This document shows, piece after piece, positions 16,069-25,058 of a stretch of DNA of 54,210 nt (its first letter is position 1; the number at the start of each line of letters is the position of its first letter). The position numbers and the translations under genes were made by a program. A model generated the notes under the pieces. That model searched no databases. It saw nothing but the letters and a program-made list of their open reading frames with translations, and was not told the origin of the DNA. The stretch comes from Phaeodactylibacter sp. (GTDB lineage: Bacteria; Bacteroidota; Bacteroidia; Chitinophagales; Saprospiraceae). The DNA lies in contig JAGFJD010000028.1 in assembly GCA_024102975.1 (NCBI GenBank), forward strand, positions 1-54,210. Reading direction: 5' to 3'.

Positions 16069-17109
16069 ATGCCAAACCTACAAACACTCATCTTTCTAAT
16101 ATTCACCCTCACGCTCATGACCAAACACGCCAACAGCCAATCCCGGAAGATCATCCTGGGCACCAACGATCACCTGACGGTAAAAATGCTGAACCCAGAG
16201 GAACTGGAGGCGATGAAAAAAAACAGCGCCTTTTCCCAGGCCGGCACCCTGCCGGCCGATGGCGCTACGAGGACATTTGAAACCGCCGACGGGGAGATTA
16301 TCCTGGAGTTTTACAACGGCGCGGCGATTGTGGCCCGTTCGCGGGAGGACGCCGCGCAATTGCCGCGGGTTTCCTTCCAGAGAGTGCTCTTCAGTAGCAG
16401 GAGAAACGAAGTGTCGTACTGGGTGGACATTGACGAAGCCTCCTTCAACCGCCTGAAGGAGGAGGCGAAGCAGTTCGGCCCGGGCGAACACCCCGCCTTT
16501 TTCGGGGACGCCTTCTACCAGATGGATTCCGGCCACGTGCTGGTCGCATGGAGCGAGCGGTTCAACCCCGGCAAATATGCCGTCCTGGAGAGCATCCGGA
16601 CGCTGATCGGCTTCGACCCCGAACTGGCAGCGTTCCTGGAGAAGGAGCAGCCCGATCCGGTGGAATACGATATGCTGAGAAAAAGGCCGGAAGAACCCAG
16701 CTACGGCTTTCGTTTTGAAATAAAAGACGGCCGGCAGGCCAACCTGGAGGAGATAAAAGCCATCCTCTCTGTGGCTTTGAATATCGACAGGGACAGCCTC
16801 GACTTTTCCATGGAAAGTATAAATAAAGTAGGGGCGTCCTTCCTCTGGAATGCCGACAACCTGGCACTGGAGGATTTGCACCTTCCCTGTGCCGCCTACC
16901 TGGGCGAGGCCCTCGCCCGCCAGCACCAGCTGGAATGGGAGCAACCGGAGGGGTATGAATACTGCATACTGAAAAGCAAAACAGGCAGGAGGATTGATAT
17001 TGTCGAAAGGCTGACCGACGGTTTTGTGGATAACGATTACTGGGGCGTGGTGGACCTGAAATGGACGGTGGAAGGCGTGGCCAGAATGCTTAGCGCAGAA
17101 AAAAAGTAG
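16069..17109 (+). CDS. Unknown secreted protein
   Basis: This 346-residue protein has an N-terminal hydrophobic stretch with a likely cleavage near ANSQS. I do not recognise a family. The sequence is acidic and mixed alpha/beta without repeats, with segments such as YGFRFEIKDGRQ and LGEALARQHQLEWEQPEGYEYC. No T9SS sorting domain is seen. It stands alone, 122 bp after the broken CocE gene, in the same direction. The gap after it (17110-17283) has only short TTGACGG-like repeats. Confidence 0.6.
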   Translation: MPNLQTLIFLIFTLTLMTKHANSQSRKIILGTNDHLTVKMLNPEELEAMKKNSAFSQAGTLPADGATRTFETADGEIILEFYNGAAIVARSREDAAQLPRVSFQRVLFSSRRNEVSYWVDIDEASFNRLKEEAKQFGPGEHPAFFGDAFYQMDSGHVLVAWSERFNPGKYAVLESIRTLIGFDPELAAFLEKEQPDPVEYDMLRKRPEEPSYGFRFEIKDGRQANLEEIKAILSVALNIDRDSLDFSMESINKVGASFLWNADNLALEDLHLPCAAYLGEALARQHQLEWEQPEGYEYCILKSKTGRRIDIVERLTDGFVDNDYWGVVDLKWTVEGVARMLSAEKK

Positions 17110-17283
17110 GGCCCTTTCTCTCTTTTCCCGGGGAAGTCCTTAACCGGTGTTCGATATGTAGACCCCAACCCCGGCGGACGATTGACGGTTGACGGCCGAC
17201 GGCTGGCTGCGAAAATTGAGCCAACGAAAGTTGGGGGCTACATGTCGAACTTGGGTTAATTTGATGGTAACGGACTCCCCCTT

Positions 17284-18645
17284 TCAACCACTACCTGCCT
17301 CTTCCTTCACCGCCCACCGCTCCCACAGCTTCCGGAACCAGGGGTATCGGCTGGCCAGCAGGAACAGGGGCAGCAACACCAGCCACATGGCCCTCGACTG
17401 GTAGCGGGCGAAAACGCCGGAGAGCGGGCCGCACACCACGGCGTTGGCAACCAGAGCAAGCAGGAAAAACCCGATCAGGAGCTTCTGCGGCGTGGGTACG
17501 CGGGGGGAGAGCAACAGGAGGATGGAAATGAACAAAGCGCCCAGCAGGGCCACGCGCTGCACGTAGTTGAGCAGGCTGAAATCCAGCTTCCCGAAGCTCT
17601 GGCGGGAAAACCGGTACCGGCGCTGCTGCTCCGGCAGGCGCATCTTGATGGTCTCGAACGGGCTCGACCCGTCCAGGGCGGGAGCGGTGGTGTCGCCCAC
17701 GTCGAAGCTGAAGAAGAGCTCCAGGCTCGTTTCGAAGCTGCGCGCCAGGATGATGCGGAGGTAGGTCCAGTCGGTCAGGACGTCCCCGAAGATCGCCTGG
17801 TATTCTTGCTTGTTCTCCAGCCAGCCGCCCGTTTTGTGGAGGGGGCTCTCCGGGTCCCAGATGAAGTCCAGCGGGATGCTGTCCTTGTATGCGCAAAAGC
17901 GGTATCCCTTTTCGGGGCAGGCCTCCGCCAGGTATTCTTCGATGACGCCCCAGTGGACGAGGCGCTGCATCAGGAAGACGTGCCCGCCCTTCGACAGGCC
18001 GAACCCCTCCCCCATCGCCCAGTTGGTTGCAGGGATCAGCAGGCTGGACAGCAACACCACGCCCCAGCTAAGGAGCAACGCCCGGAGCCGGATGAGCCCC
18101 CGCTTCCGGTACAGCAGCCACAGCAGGCTGGCCGCCCCCAGGATGAGGTAGGCCGTGAACAGGTGGGCGTAATGGACCGCCATGCTGTAAAACAGAATGA
18201 TGCCAATAACCGTCTGGTCGCGAACCTTCAGCCCCGGCGCCAGCAGCAGCAAGCCCAGGCTCAGCAGCATCATCGGGGCAAAAATGTCGGGCATCAGGGT
18301 GCTGACGTGGACGGACAGCCCGGTGAACAGGGTGCAGAAAAACGCGAACCCCAGATACAGGGCCGCCCGGTAGCGGGCATCCACAAACTGGCGGAAGAAG
18401 TAGTACAGCAGCAGGGCCAGGATCAGTGCCTGTGCCAGGATGGCCAGCCAGAGGCTCTCCGCCAGGCTGGCGTGCCGGAGGAACCACCCGTAGAAGATGG
18501 GCCGGTCGATCGGCACGTAATTGGCGAAACCGGAGCTGATGTAGGTACCCGTATCCGGGAACACGAGCGGAAAGTTGTTGTAGAAGCCTACAAAACAGGT
18601 AATGACGGCAGCGATCAGGATAAGGAGCAGGGTGCGCAGCTTCAA
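17284..18645 (-). CDS. Polytopic membrane protein, unknown
   Basis: This 453-residue protein has about ten membrane segments. The first loop contains NFPLVFPDTGTYISSG and a later outer loop near DFIWDPESPLHKTGG, a layout recalling integral membrane glycosyltransferases (PMT/GT-C superfamily), but no clear motif supports that. The start codon appears to be TTG at 18645, as no in-frame ATG lies upstream. It is convergent with the gene at 16069. It has no neighbour of linked function. Confidence 0.5.
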   Translation of the reverse strand: MKLRTLLLILIAAVITCFVGFYNNFPLVFPDTGTYISSGFANYVPIDRPIFYGWFLRHASLAESLWLAILAQALILALLLYYFFRQFVDARYRAALYLGFAFFCTLFTGLSVHVSTLMPDIFAPMMLLSLGLLLLAPGLKVRDQTVIGIILFYSMAVHYAHLFTAYLILGAASLLWLLYRKRGLIRLRALLLSWGVVLLSSLLIPATNWAMGEGFGLSKGGHVFLMQRLVHWGVIEEYLAEACPEKGYRFCAYKDSIPLDFIWDPESPLHKTGGWLENKQEYQAIFGDVLTDWTYLRIILARSFETSLELFFSFDVGDTTAPALDGSSPFETIKMRLPEQQRRYRFSRQSFGKLDFSLLNYVQRVALLGALFISILLLLSPRVPTPQKLLIGFFLLALVANAVVCGPLSGVFARYQSRAMWLVLLPLFLLASRYPWFRKLWERWAVKEEAGSG

Positions 18646-18720
18646 TGTGAGTGGTTTTAGGGTAAAAATAGGGCTTTTTGGGAAAGGCTCTGGCTAAAAC
18701 AACAGATCAGGAAGTTGGTG

Positions 18721-18918
18721 TCAGGAAAATATTTTCCGGTCATAGATGTCGGCTCTGTTCCACTTCCAGCCCCTGGCAGGAATAGAAAGGCGCTGAGTGT
18801 GATCTTTTAACTTTTGGACAGGATCGCTTTTCTCCGGGCTGACCTGCTGCCGGAGCAATGTCCGGATCAGTTCATTCAGGCTGGTGCCATGTTGCTGCGA
18901 TAAGGTTACCTTTTTCAT
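18721..18918 (-). CDS. Short antitoxin-like protein (DUF6364-like), orphan
   Basis: This 65-residue protein opens with MKKVTLSQQHGTSLNELI, which fits the ribbon-helix-helix antitoxins of VapBC-like pairs, but about ten residues are missing between the strand and the helix compared with the usual form. It ends in GWKWNRADIYDRK, the toxin-binding tail of these antitoxins. No toxin follows within reach on the minus strand. It may be a relic or a solitary antitoxin. Confidence 0.5.
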   Translation of the reverse strand: MKKVTLSQQHGTSLNELIRTLLRQQVSPEKSDPVQKLKDHTQRLSIPARGWKWNRADIYDRKIFS

Positions 18919-19710
18919 TTTACACAGTTTGTATGCGCGAATATACAGCTATCAGCAGATGAAGTCAAAAGGCAGCTAAGCCGTCCGCAAGCAAAGTCCT
19001 TCTATCGGCAAAACCGGCAGCCGCCATGTGCTCCATTCCGTCAAAAAATTTTTCAAAATATTATCCCCCGCAAATTTGACCATTCCTGAAATTTTATATA
19101 ATTTTAGGATCAGCATAAATAATTGTTTAACCAGGCAAGTCCACCTGTTCTTTGAGCGCCGGCTTTTTCCCATCTCTGTTTTCATTCCGGGAAATTGCAT
19201 CCAGTGTCCCTTCTAACCGTCTCAGGGTGATCCTGATCATCCGGAGGAATGGAAACGATCTCGCGGCCAACGCTGAAAGACACGACATGGGCCAGCCTAA
19301 AAAACAATCGCCTATGAGTCCACCGTACCATCTATTGGCGGAGGTTAATTTTCCTCCGCCACAAAAACCTAAACATTTAGTGGATCTCGCTCGTATTTAA
19401 AAATGGTGTTTTTCCGGTAACGTAATGGAAAATAACACAACAAGAAATTGAAATAAGAAATACCGAGAATTGCCCTCCAAACTCTTCGTGCGGCACAGGT
19501 AGATTCGCTGAATGAAGAAAAAAAAATAAAAAAGTCAGCCTTGAATGCAAGGCTGGCTTTTTGTTGCTTTATCTATAGTCTTATTTCTTTAATACCTAAT
19601 ACAAGCGCTTTCTAACTGCCCCTTCCCCGGTTTACAAACACATTGAACAGCTCTGGATTCGGCTAGTGCCATAGCCCTTTCTATGGCCAAAGCATTTCAT
19701 TAACCACAAA
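18919..19710. other. Gene-poor AT-richer stretch
   Basis: No convincing gene is seen in about 790 bases. Around 19040-19130 the sequence is markedly AT-rich. Short frames (for example 19152-19400) show no family signature. The only clear element is the strong hairpin at 19525-19564, which suggests that some transcript, perhaps a small RNA or an eroded gene, once ended there. Confidence 0.4.
19525..19564. terminator. Strong rho-independent terminator
   Basis: AGCCTTG-AATG-CAAGGCT forms a perfect 7-bp stem, extended by AAAAAG on the left and CTTTTT on the right, so it can work in both directions. No gene directly upstream explains it on either strand. Confidence 0.75.
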
Positions 19711-20186
19711 TTGACCGCTCTTATGAAGAACCTGAAAAATTTTTCCGAATCTTTGAGGGCATGCATGCTGTTACTTTTCGCTTTAGCGAATTTCCCGCTC
19801 GCCTTTGCCCAAAATGAACCCTGCGGATTTGACGCAGCCCTGCAGATGATGCTTCAGCGGGATCCCGGCTACCAAAACAGAATTGAGTCATTTGAAGAAA
19901 ATTACGAACAAAATTTTGAATATCAAGGGGGGGGGATTATGAAATTCCGATTGTGGTGCATATAATGCATAACAACGGACCCGAGAACATCAGCGACAAC
20001 CAGGTGATCCAGGCCGCCTTAACTGTCGTCAACCTCGCCGGCGCACTAGTTTGGCGGTCCTGGCTCAGCGGCGCACAGTCCAGTGTAATTTGGGACACTC
20101 GGGACTTGCCTTCCGGTTTGTACTTCTATCGCCTCAGTCCCGTGGACGGTTCCCCTGAAAGCGGGAAAATAATCCTTCAGGAATAA
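19711..20186 (+). pseudogene. Secreted M43-like metalloprotease with internal deletion and frameshift
   Basis: The first frame (19711-19965) has a signal peptide ending near AFAQ and the pro-region CGFDAALQMMLQRDPGYQ. A run of nine G at 19927-19935 breaks the frame; one more G would continue as DYEIPIVVHIMHNNG, the start of M43 (pappalysin-like) proteases secreted by T9SS. After VIQAA the sequence jumps to the end of a T9SS sorting domain (VVNLAGALVWRSWL, then LPSGLYFYRL and SGKIILQE). The zinc-binding HExxH region and most of the protein are gone. It is a relic made by a large deletion. Confidence 0.75.
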
Positions 20187-20200
20187 GATTCCTTCACCAT

Positions 20201-20236
20201 GCCCATGCCGGAATGCCTCCGGCATGGGCTATTATA
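20201..20236 (+). terminator. Terminator hairpin
   Basis: GCCCATGCCGGA and TCCGGCATGGGC form a perfect 12-bp stem around ATGCC, followed by TATTATATTTT. It ends the relic's transcript and lies just before the next start at 20247. It also argues against the upstream ATG at 20199, which would put the hairpin in the coding region. Confidence 0.8.
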
Positions 20237-20246
20237 TTTTCACTTC

Positions 20247-21776
20247 ATGCGCTATATTTATTCATTTTTATTCACTTTTCTCGCCACTTCCAGCCTTTGG
20301 GGGCAAGAAGGTTTTATAAAAACATACGAATTTGAAGGCGCCGCCGGCTGCGCCTTTCACAATATCATTTCCAAACAAGATACCCTGATTATTTTAGGTA
20401 CCAGGCGAGTGGATTCTCTGGATCAATGGGGTGTTCTCTTAGCTAAAGCAGACACTTTCGGAAATATTCTCGATCACCGGGTTTATACGGATAGCCTGGG
20501 AGACTTTATGACTTTGGTGCCCAATTACAGCATTATCCGTACGGAAGACAATGGGTATTTAATAACCGGAATATTTCTATACCGTGAATCGGGTTTTCTA
20601 TTAAAGGTTGATGTCAACGGCAATGTGGAATTTGTCAAAGAATTTCCCGATTCTACCGCATTGACCATTGACCAAAGAAAAGTATTGGAAGTTCCTGGTG
20701 GCTATCTGGTGGCTGGTTCCAAACAAAAACCGGATTACGCCAAAGATATATTTGTAATGAAAACCGATAAGCAGGGGAACAATCTATGGGAGAGGCAGTA
20801 CGGAGTACCTAATATCGACGAAATAACCGGCAGCTTTCTCCAAATAGATGAAAACACTTTTATTTTAGGCGCTGGAAAAAGCAGCAAGCGAAATAGTGCA
20901 GCCCCGCTGGAAAAAGTATGGGGGAAAAGTAAGTTTTTTGCCATCGACAGTTTAGGAAATCTAAAATGGGAGTGGGAAGCTCCAACCATAAACGATGCCT
21001 TAGGCACGATAGGCCTGCACCACCTGGACAACGGTAGCTGGGTATATTCCAGCCGCACCTTCGAAATCACCAACCCCAACGACCCGTTTGGTTCGATCAG
21101 CCGCGGCAGGATCATTAAACGGGACAGCAATTTCAACATCGTCTGGGAAAAAACCGTTGGGCTGCCCACCAGCTATCAGAATGCTTTTATCGAGCTGGAG
21201 GCTACGCCCGACGGCGGCTGGGTAGCTGTCGGGCAAATGGCGGAACCCATCATCGGCGAACACCCCAACCCGCTCTCCGCCTGGATGCACAAGGTGTCTG
21301 CGGAGGGCGAAACCGAGTGGGAACGGCTGGATACGGTACTTTGGCACCCGGTCAGCGGTTCGGTCAATTATACCGGAGGGGCGACAGTGCTGCCAAGCGG
21401 CGCCATCGTTGCCTGCGGCTACAACAACCAATATCTGCCTACCGCCAGGTCGTATGGCTGGCTGATAAAGGTGGATGCAAGGGGGTGTATCGAGGCGGGG
21501 TGCAACCCGGTGAGCGTCTCAGTGCAGGCGCCCGAATGGGGGAAGTGGAAGGTATATCCCAACCCGGCCTTCGATGTCCTGAATATTGAACTGGAAGGTG
21601 CTCAGCCTGCGGATGCCGAGATCATCGACAGTTTTGGAAAGGTGGTTCTGAAAAAGGCGGGGCTGTCCGGTTTGACCACGCTGGATATTTCCGGCTTGCC
21701 TGCGGGCGGGTATTTTGTGCGGTTGATGAGCGGGGGGCGGGCGTGGGTGGGGAAGGTAGTGAAGGCGTTGAAGTAA
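20247..21776 (+). CDS. T9SS-secreted beta-propeller-like protein
   Basis: This 509-residue protein has a signal peptide (MRYIYSFLFTFLATSSLWGQ) and several repeats of the form D.GGWVAVG, GWLIKVDARG and FVMKTDKQGNNLWERQYG, the pattern of Bacteroidota beta-propeller-like surface proteins. It ends in a type A sorting domain: VYPNPAFDVLNIEL, then DISGLPAGGYFVRL and a basic tail (VGKVVKALK). It is predicted to be exported and fixed at the cell surface. The start at ATG 20247 is used because the terminator lies upstream. The ligand is unknown. Confidence 0.8.
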   Translation: MRYIYSFLFTFLATSSLWGQEGFIKTYEFEGAAGCAFHNIISKQDTLIILGTRRVDSLDQWGVLLAKADTFGNILDHRVYTDSLGDFMTLVPNYSIIRTEDNGYLITGIFLYRESGFLLKVDVNGNVEFVKEFPDSTALTIDQRKVLEVPGGYLVAGSKQKPDYAKDIFVMKTDKQGNNLWERQYGVPNIDEITGSFLQIDENTFILGAGKSSKRNSAAPLEKVWGKSKFFAIDSLGNLKWEWEAPTINDALGTIGLHHLDNGSWVYSSRTFEITNPNDPFGSISRGRIIKRDSNFNIVWEKTVGLPTSYQNAFIELEATPDGGWVAVGQMAEPIIGEHPNPLSAWMHKVSAEGETEWERLDTVLWHPVSGSVNYTGGATVLPSGAIVACGYNNQYLPTARSYGWLIKVDARGCIEAGCNPVSVSVQAPEWGKWKVYPNPAFDVLNIELEGAQPADAEIIDSFGKVVLKKAGLSGLTTLDISGLPAGGYFVRLMSGGRAWVGKVVKALK

Positions 21777-21782
21777 TTTGGC

Positions 21783-21806
21783 ACGGGCCACTTTAAAGTG
21801 GCCCGT
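21783..21806. terminator. Perfect 24-bp palindrome, bidirectional terminator candidate
   Basis: ACGGGCCACTTT is followed directly by AAAGTGGCCCGT. It lies between two convergent genes, 7 bp after the T9SS protein stop, so it may end both transcripts. There is no long T-run. Confidence 0.6.
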
Positions 21807-21814
21807 CCGAAGCA

Positions 21815-21842
21815 CCCCGGCCGGCAAGGCGCCGGGCCGGGG
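21815..21842. repeat. GC-rich stem-loop
   Basis: CCCCGGCC (21815-21822) pairs with GGCCGGGG (21835-21842). A third inverted repeat, GTTGATCGTTG/CAACGATCAAC, spans 21884-21932, and AATAACCAATAACCT occurs twice after it. Together with the palindrome at 21783 this gap is packed with stem-loops. Confidence 0.6.
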
Positions 21843-22002
21843 CGATGATTCGAATATCGGTAAACAGCATATTTTAGTTACCCGTTGATCGTTGTTTGTT
21901 GTTTGTTCAGCCACCAACAATCAACGATCAACCTGCCCGCCAATAACCAATAACCTACCGAAGCCAAAGCAGCGGAAATAACCAATAACCTCCTCCCTAC
22001 CC

Positions 22003-24144
22003 TCACTCCTCCTCCACCCGCACCCGGCTCGACTCATCCACCTGCTGGGCCAGCTTCCCTACCCTGCCCAGGTCCACTTTGCTGGCGCCGGAGGCGTTGA
22101 CGTCTGCCTCTGCCACTTCAGCCTTCTCCGCGTCCAGCCTGGCGTTGCCGGAGAGGGAAGCTTTGAGAAAGAAGTAGCTGCCGCGCAGGTCCACCTTATT
22201 GCGCCCCTCCTGGAAGAGGATCAGGGAATCGAGGGCGACGTCAGCCTTGAACTCCTGGCTGCCGCTCAGGTTGATCTGCAGGGTACCGCCGTTGAAGCCG
22301 CCGATGCGCACGTCGTCGGTCTCTTCCAGGTCCAGTTGCTTCAGTTCGGGCAGGATGACGTGCAGGCGGATGGGAGACGACGGCCGCTTCAGGCTGGTGG
22401 AAACCACCAGGCGGCCGCCGAGCTGCTCGGATTCTACCTTATTGACCAGATGGGAGCGGCCGGACAGGCGCACGGAGAATTCGTCGCCCCGCTCGATACT
22501 GGCCTTGATCGGGCCTTCGATGCTGATTTTGGTGAAATTTTCGAAGGACAACCCTTGTTCGCCGTCGCCGGCGCAGCCGTTGCAGGCCAGGCCTTCTTCG
22601 GTCATCGTCCAGACCTGGTTGGGGTTGTGGTAGAGCAGGACGTCTTCGTCGGCTTTGGCGATGCGGGTTACGTAATCGTAGACATTGCCGTCGATGAATA
22701 TAGACTTGCCGACGGGCACTTTCAGGTAGAGCTTTACCTCCTGCGCCCGCCACTTCTCGCCTTTGGGGATGGCGAAGGAGGCGGGCAGGGTGAGTTGGCC
22801 GCCTTGTTGTTCGGGCTGATACTGGATGGCATTCGCCCGGCTTTCGGCCGCGTTGAAGGAATGGCCGCGGGCTTTGTTCACTTCCGTCAGTTCGAATTGC
22901 GGGCCATCCGCTTTTTCGATATAAATGTTGATTTCATTGCTGATGAGCTGGTCGCCGACGAGCTTCATCTCGTCCAGCTGAAACCAGCTGTCGCCGTGGA
23001 AACTTTCCCCCATGCGCAGGTGAAGCGTATCGGTGGGCAAAGCTTCCAGGCTCAGCTGTCGGGTGATTTCTCCTTCCTGGGCGAACTGGCGTACGGACAT
23101 GGGCAGCACGACGAACAAGCTGACGACGTTGAGGACCCAGAAAGCCGTCAGGCCGGCCCGCCAGGCCGGGCTCATGCGGGCGCCGTATAACAGTCGGGTA
23201 ATCGTTAATACAAGAGCGAGCAACACCATCCCAATGATGATGAGCAGGTTGAAGGCGCCCAGCGTAGCCAGGAACGGAGGGTCGGGTGAAAAGAACTGAA
23301 AGAGCGGCCAGGCAAAGGCGACGCTGCCGACGGTGGCGATCCAGGCGGCGGCGAAAGCGAGGATCAAAGCGCCGCCGACCAGGATCAGCAGAGGCTTCCA
23401 CAGCTTAAGCACCACCTCGATCACGGCCCGCAGCGCTTTGCCGACCAGGCTTACGCCCTGGCGGAGGGCCTCGCCGAGGGCGCCGGCCCCGCCGGATGCG
23501 CTAAACTCTTTTTTTTTACCGCCGAGTTCGCTGCCGAATTCCGAGACTTTATCGGAGATGTGCTGGAACTCCTCTTCGATGATGCGGCCGATGTTGGAGG
23601 CGTTGATCGGCTCCCCGCGCATGGCCAGGCGGTCGCTGGCCGTCTCCGCCTTGGGCACGATGGCCCAGAGGATGAGGTAAGCCGGGATGCCGAAGCCGCC
23701 GGAAATGGTGATCACGATGAAGAGCAGGCGAATCCAGAGCGGGTCGGCGATGCCGAAGTAAGCGGCGATGCCGGAGCAGACGCCGCCGAGCACTTCGTCT
23801 TCCGGGTTGCGGAACAGGCGCTTGCCGGGGCGGTAGCCGCTGCCCGTCGTTTTGCGGGGTTCCGGCTCTTCGCCGAGGGGCTCGGCGCCGAAGTCCTCGG
23901 GTGTGCCCATGATGACAATGGCGTCCTTCACTTCTTTCATGGTGATGATGGAACCTCGCTCGCCCAGGCTTTCCTGGAAGAGCTCTGCCATGCGGGCCTC
24001 GATGTCGTTGGTGATTTCTTCATAGCCCTCAGAACCCCGGAAGTGGCGGTGGATGGTTTCCAGGTAATTGCTGAGGTGTTCATAGGCGTCTTCGTCGATG
24101 GTAAAGGGAAAACCGCCTAAGTTGATATGCTGTACCTTATTCAT
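22003..24144 (-). CDS. PspC domain / DUF2807 envelope-stress membrane protein
   Basis: This 713-residue protein has an N-terminal helical region (1-100), a PspC domain at about 108-175 (RLFRNPEDEVLGGVCSGIAAYFGI, then a membrane segment ending LILWAIVPK), more membrane helices at about 255-380, and a C-terminal beta-helix of the DUF2807 (GIN) type (about 520-690; IKASIERGDEFSVRLSG and similar). PspC proteins sense damage to the inner membrane. In Bacteroidota this fusion is usually encoded with a PadR regulator, as here; the PadR gene overlaps the start by 8 bp. The two probably form one operon under PadR control. Confidence 0.85.
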   Translation of the reverse strand: MNKVQHINLGGFPFTIDEDAYEHLSNYLETIHRHFRGSEGYEEITNDIEARMAELFQESLGERGSIITMKEVKDAIVIMGTPEDFGAEPLGEEPEPRKTTGSGYRPGKRLFRNPEDEVLGGVCSGIAAYFGIADPLWIRLLFIVITISGGFGIPAYLILWAIVPKAETASDRLAMRGEPINASNIGRIIEEEFQHISDKVSEFGSELGGKKKEFSASGGAGALGEALRQGVSLVGKALRAVIEVVLKLWKPLLILVGGALILAFAAAWIATVGSVAFAWPLFQFFSPDPPFLATLGAFNLLIIIGMVLLALVLTITRLLYGARMSPAWRAGLTAFWVLNVVSLFVVLPMSVRQFAQEGEITRQLSLEALPTDTLHLRMGESFHGDSWFQLDEMKLVGDQLISNEINIYIEKADGPQFELTEVNKARGHSFNAAESRANAIQYQPEQQGGQLTLPASFAIPKGEKWRAQEVKLYLKVPVGKSIFIDGNVYDYVTRIAKADEDVLLYHNPNQVWTMTEEGLACNGCAGDGEQGLSFENFTKISIEGPIKASIERGDEFSVRLSGRSHLVNKVESEQLGGRLVVSTSLKRPSSPIRLHVILPELKQLDLEETDDVRIGGFNGGTLQINLSGSQEFKADVALDSLILFQEGRNKVDLRGSYFFLKASLSGNARLDAEKAEVAEADVNASGASKVDLGRVGKLAQQVDESSRVRVEEE

Positions 24145-24499
24145 TAGTCGAAATGTTTTTTGTTGAGCGATTGACGGCTTCTACGAGCTTGTCCCAGGTA
24201 TCCATCAGGCTTTTGAGGAACTCCCGCCCGGTATCGGTTATAGAATAATACTTGCGGGGGGGCCCCATGGAGGACTCCTGCCAGTTGTACTGCAGCAGGC
24301 CCTGGTCTTTCAGGCGGCTGAGCAGCGGATAGAGCGTGCCTTCCACTACGATCAGCTCCGAAGCCTTCAATTCCTTGATGATGTCGGAAGGATAGGCCTC
24401 CTTCTCCGAGACGATGGACAGGATGCAGAGCTCCAAAACGCCCCTCCGCATCTGCCTGGCCATCTGTGTCCTGATCTTTTTCAATTCATTCGTTTTCAT
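24137..24499 (-). CDS. PadR family transcription regulator
   Basis: This 120-residue protein has the PadR winged helix: MRRGVLELCILSIVSEKEAYPSDIIKELK, then VVEGTLYPLLSRLKDQGLL and GPPRKYYSITDTG. PadR proteins repress genes in response to stress or small molecules. ATG 24499 is chosen because the in-frame extension to 24565 has no family match. The gene overlaps the PspC gene by 8 bp and so probably controls its own operon. Two AGGTACCT palindromes lie just upstream. Confidence 0.85.
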   Translation of the reverse strand: MKTNELKKIRTQMARQMRRGVLELCILSIVSEKEAYPSDIIKELKASELIVVEGTLYPLLSRLKDQGLLQYNWQESSMGPPRKYYSITDTGREFLKSLMDTWDKLVEAVNRSTKNISTNE

Positions 24500-24504
24500 G
24501 TTTG

Positions 24505-24535
24505 CAAATGTAGGCATAAATAAAGTACTGTGCAA
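24505..24535 (-). promoter_or_regulatory. Bacteroidota-type promoter of padR-pspC operon
   Basis: On the minus strand TTG (24535-24533) lies 20 nt before TACATTTG (24512-24505), matching the TTG-N20-TAnnTTTG pattern of the primary sigma factor in Bacteroidota. The start of the transcript would fall next to the ATG at 24499, so the message may be leaderless. Confidence 0.5.
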
Positions 24536-24539
24536 TACA

Positions 24540-24581
24540 AGGTACCTAAAAAAACAAGGTAACATCTATAAAAAGGTACCT
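24540..24581. promoter_or_regulatory. Candidate PadR operators (two AGGTACCT palindromes)
   Basis: The 8-bp palindrome AGGTACCT occurs at 24540-24547 and 24574-24581, with a half-match AAGGTAAC between. They lie directly upstream of the promoter of the padR-pspC operon, where a self-regulating PadR would bind. Confidence 0.45.
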
Positions 24582-24739
24582 GGCGTCTACGAATGAGACG
24601 GCGTCTTTCGATGAAAGGTTACAATATGGAGATGAGAGTGGGCCTAACAAGTTGCCTGGGAGCAGCCTGCGTTTAACTTGTCAAGCCTCTTATCTCAAAT
24701 TGAAAGATTCGGAATGGCTTATATTTTTGTTATGGGCCA

Positions 24740-24778
24740 TTGCATGGTTGTACAAAATAACGTACCTTTGAATGTACA
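24740..24778 (+). promoter_or_regulatory. Promoter and TGTACA operators of the yefM-yoeB pair
   Basis: TTG (24740-24742), 20 nt and TACCTTTG (24763-24770) form a Bacteroidota-type promoter. The palindrome TGTACA occurs at 24749-24754 and 24773-24778, flanking the -7 element; TGTACA is the known core of YefM-YoeB operators in other bacteria. This points to auto-repression by the antitoxin. The coding start at 24792 follows. Confidence 0.65.
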
Positions 24779-24791
24779 AAAATGGCAACTT

Positions 24792-25049
24792 ATGAAAGCA
24801 GTAACGATATCTGCTCTGAGGGCAAAAATGAAAGCTTATTTCGATGAGGTAAGCAAATCATTGGAAGTACTTATTGTTCCAAGAAACAACGACGAAGACG
24901 ATGCCATCGTAATCATGTCTATCAAGGAATATAATTCTTTGAAAGAGACAGAATATCTTTTGTCAACTGAAAAAAACAGGGCCAGGTTGGAAGCGTCCAT
25001 TCAGCAACTAAAAGGAGGTAAGACAATCCCTTATTCACCCGATGAATAA
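24792..25049 (+). CDS. yefM: YefM/Phd family antitoxin
   Basis: This 85-residue protein has the Phd/YefM fold at its start ([33 protein letters not shown], then [14 protein letters not shown]) and an acidic toxin-binding tail. It neutralises the toxin encoded 9 bp downstream and represses the pair. The start is ATG 24792; the upstream in-frame ATG at 24678 would run over the promoter. TGTACA operators lie 15-43 bp upstream. The protein is complete. Confidence 0.85.
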   Translation: MKAVTISALRAKMKAYFDEVSKSLEVLIVPRNNDEDDAIVIMSIKEYNSLKETEYLLSTEKNRARLEASIQQLKGGKTIPYSPDE

Positions 25050-25058
25050 ATTGTCGTC

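Noticed and set aside
17806..18660. 284-codon plus-strand frame rich in Gln and Arg
   Set aside because: It is the antisense of a polytopic membrane protein with typical hydrophobic segments. Its composition is what reversed membrane codons give.
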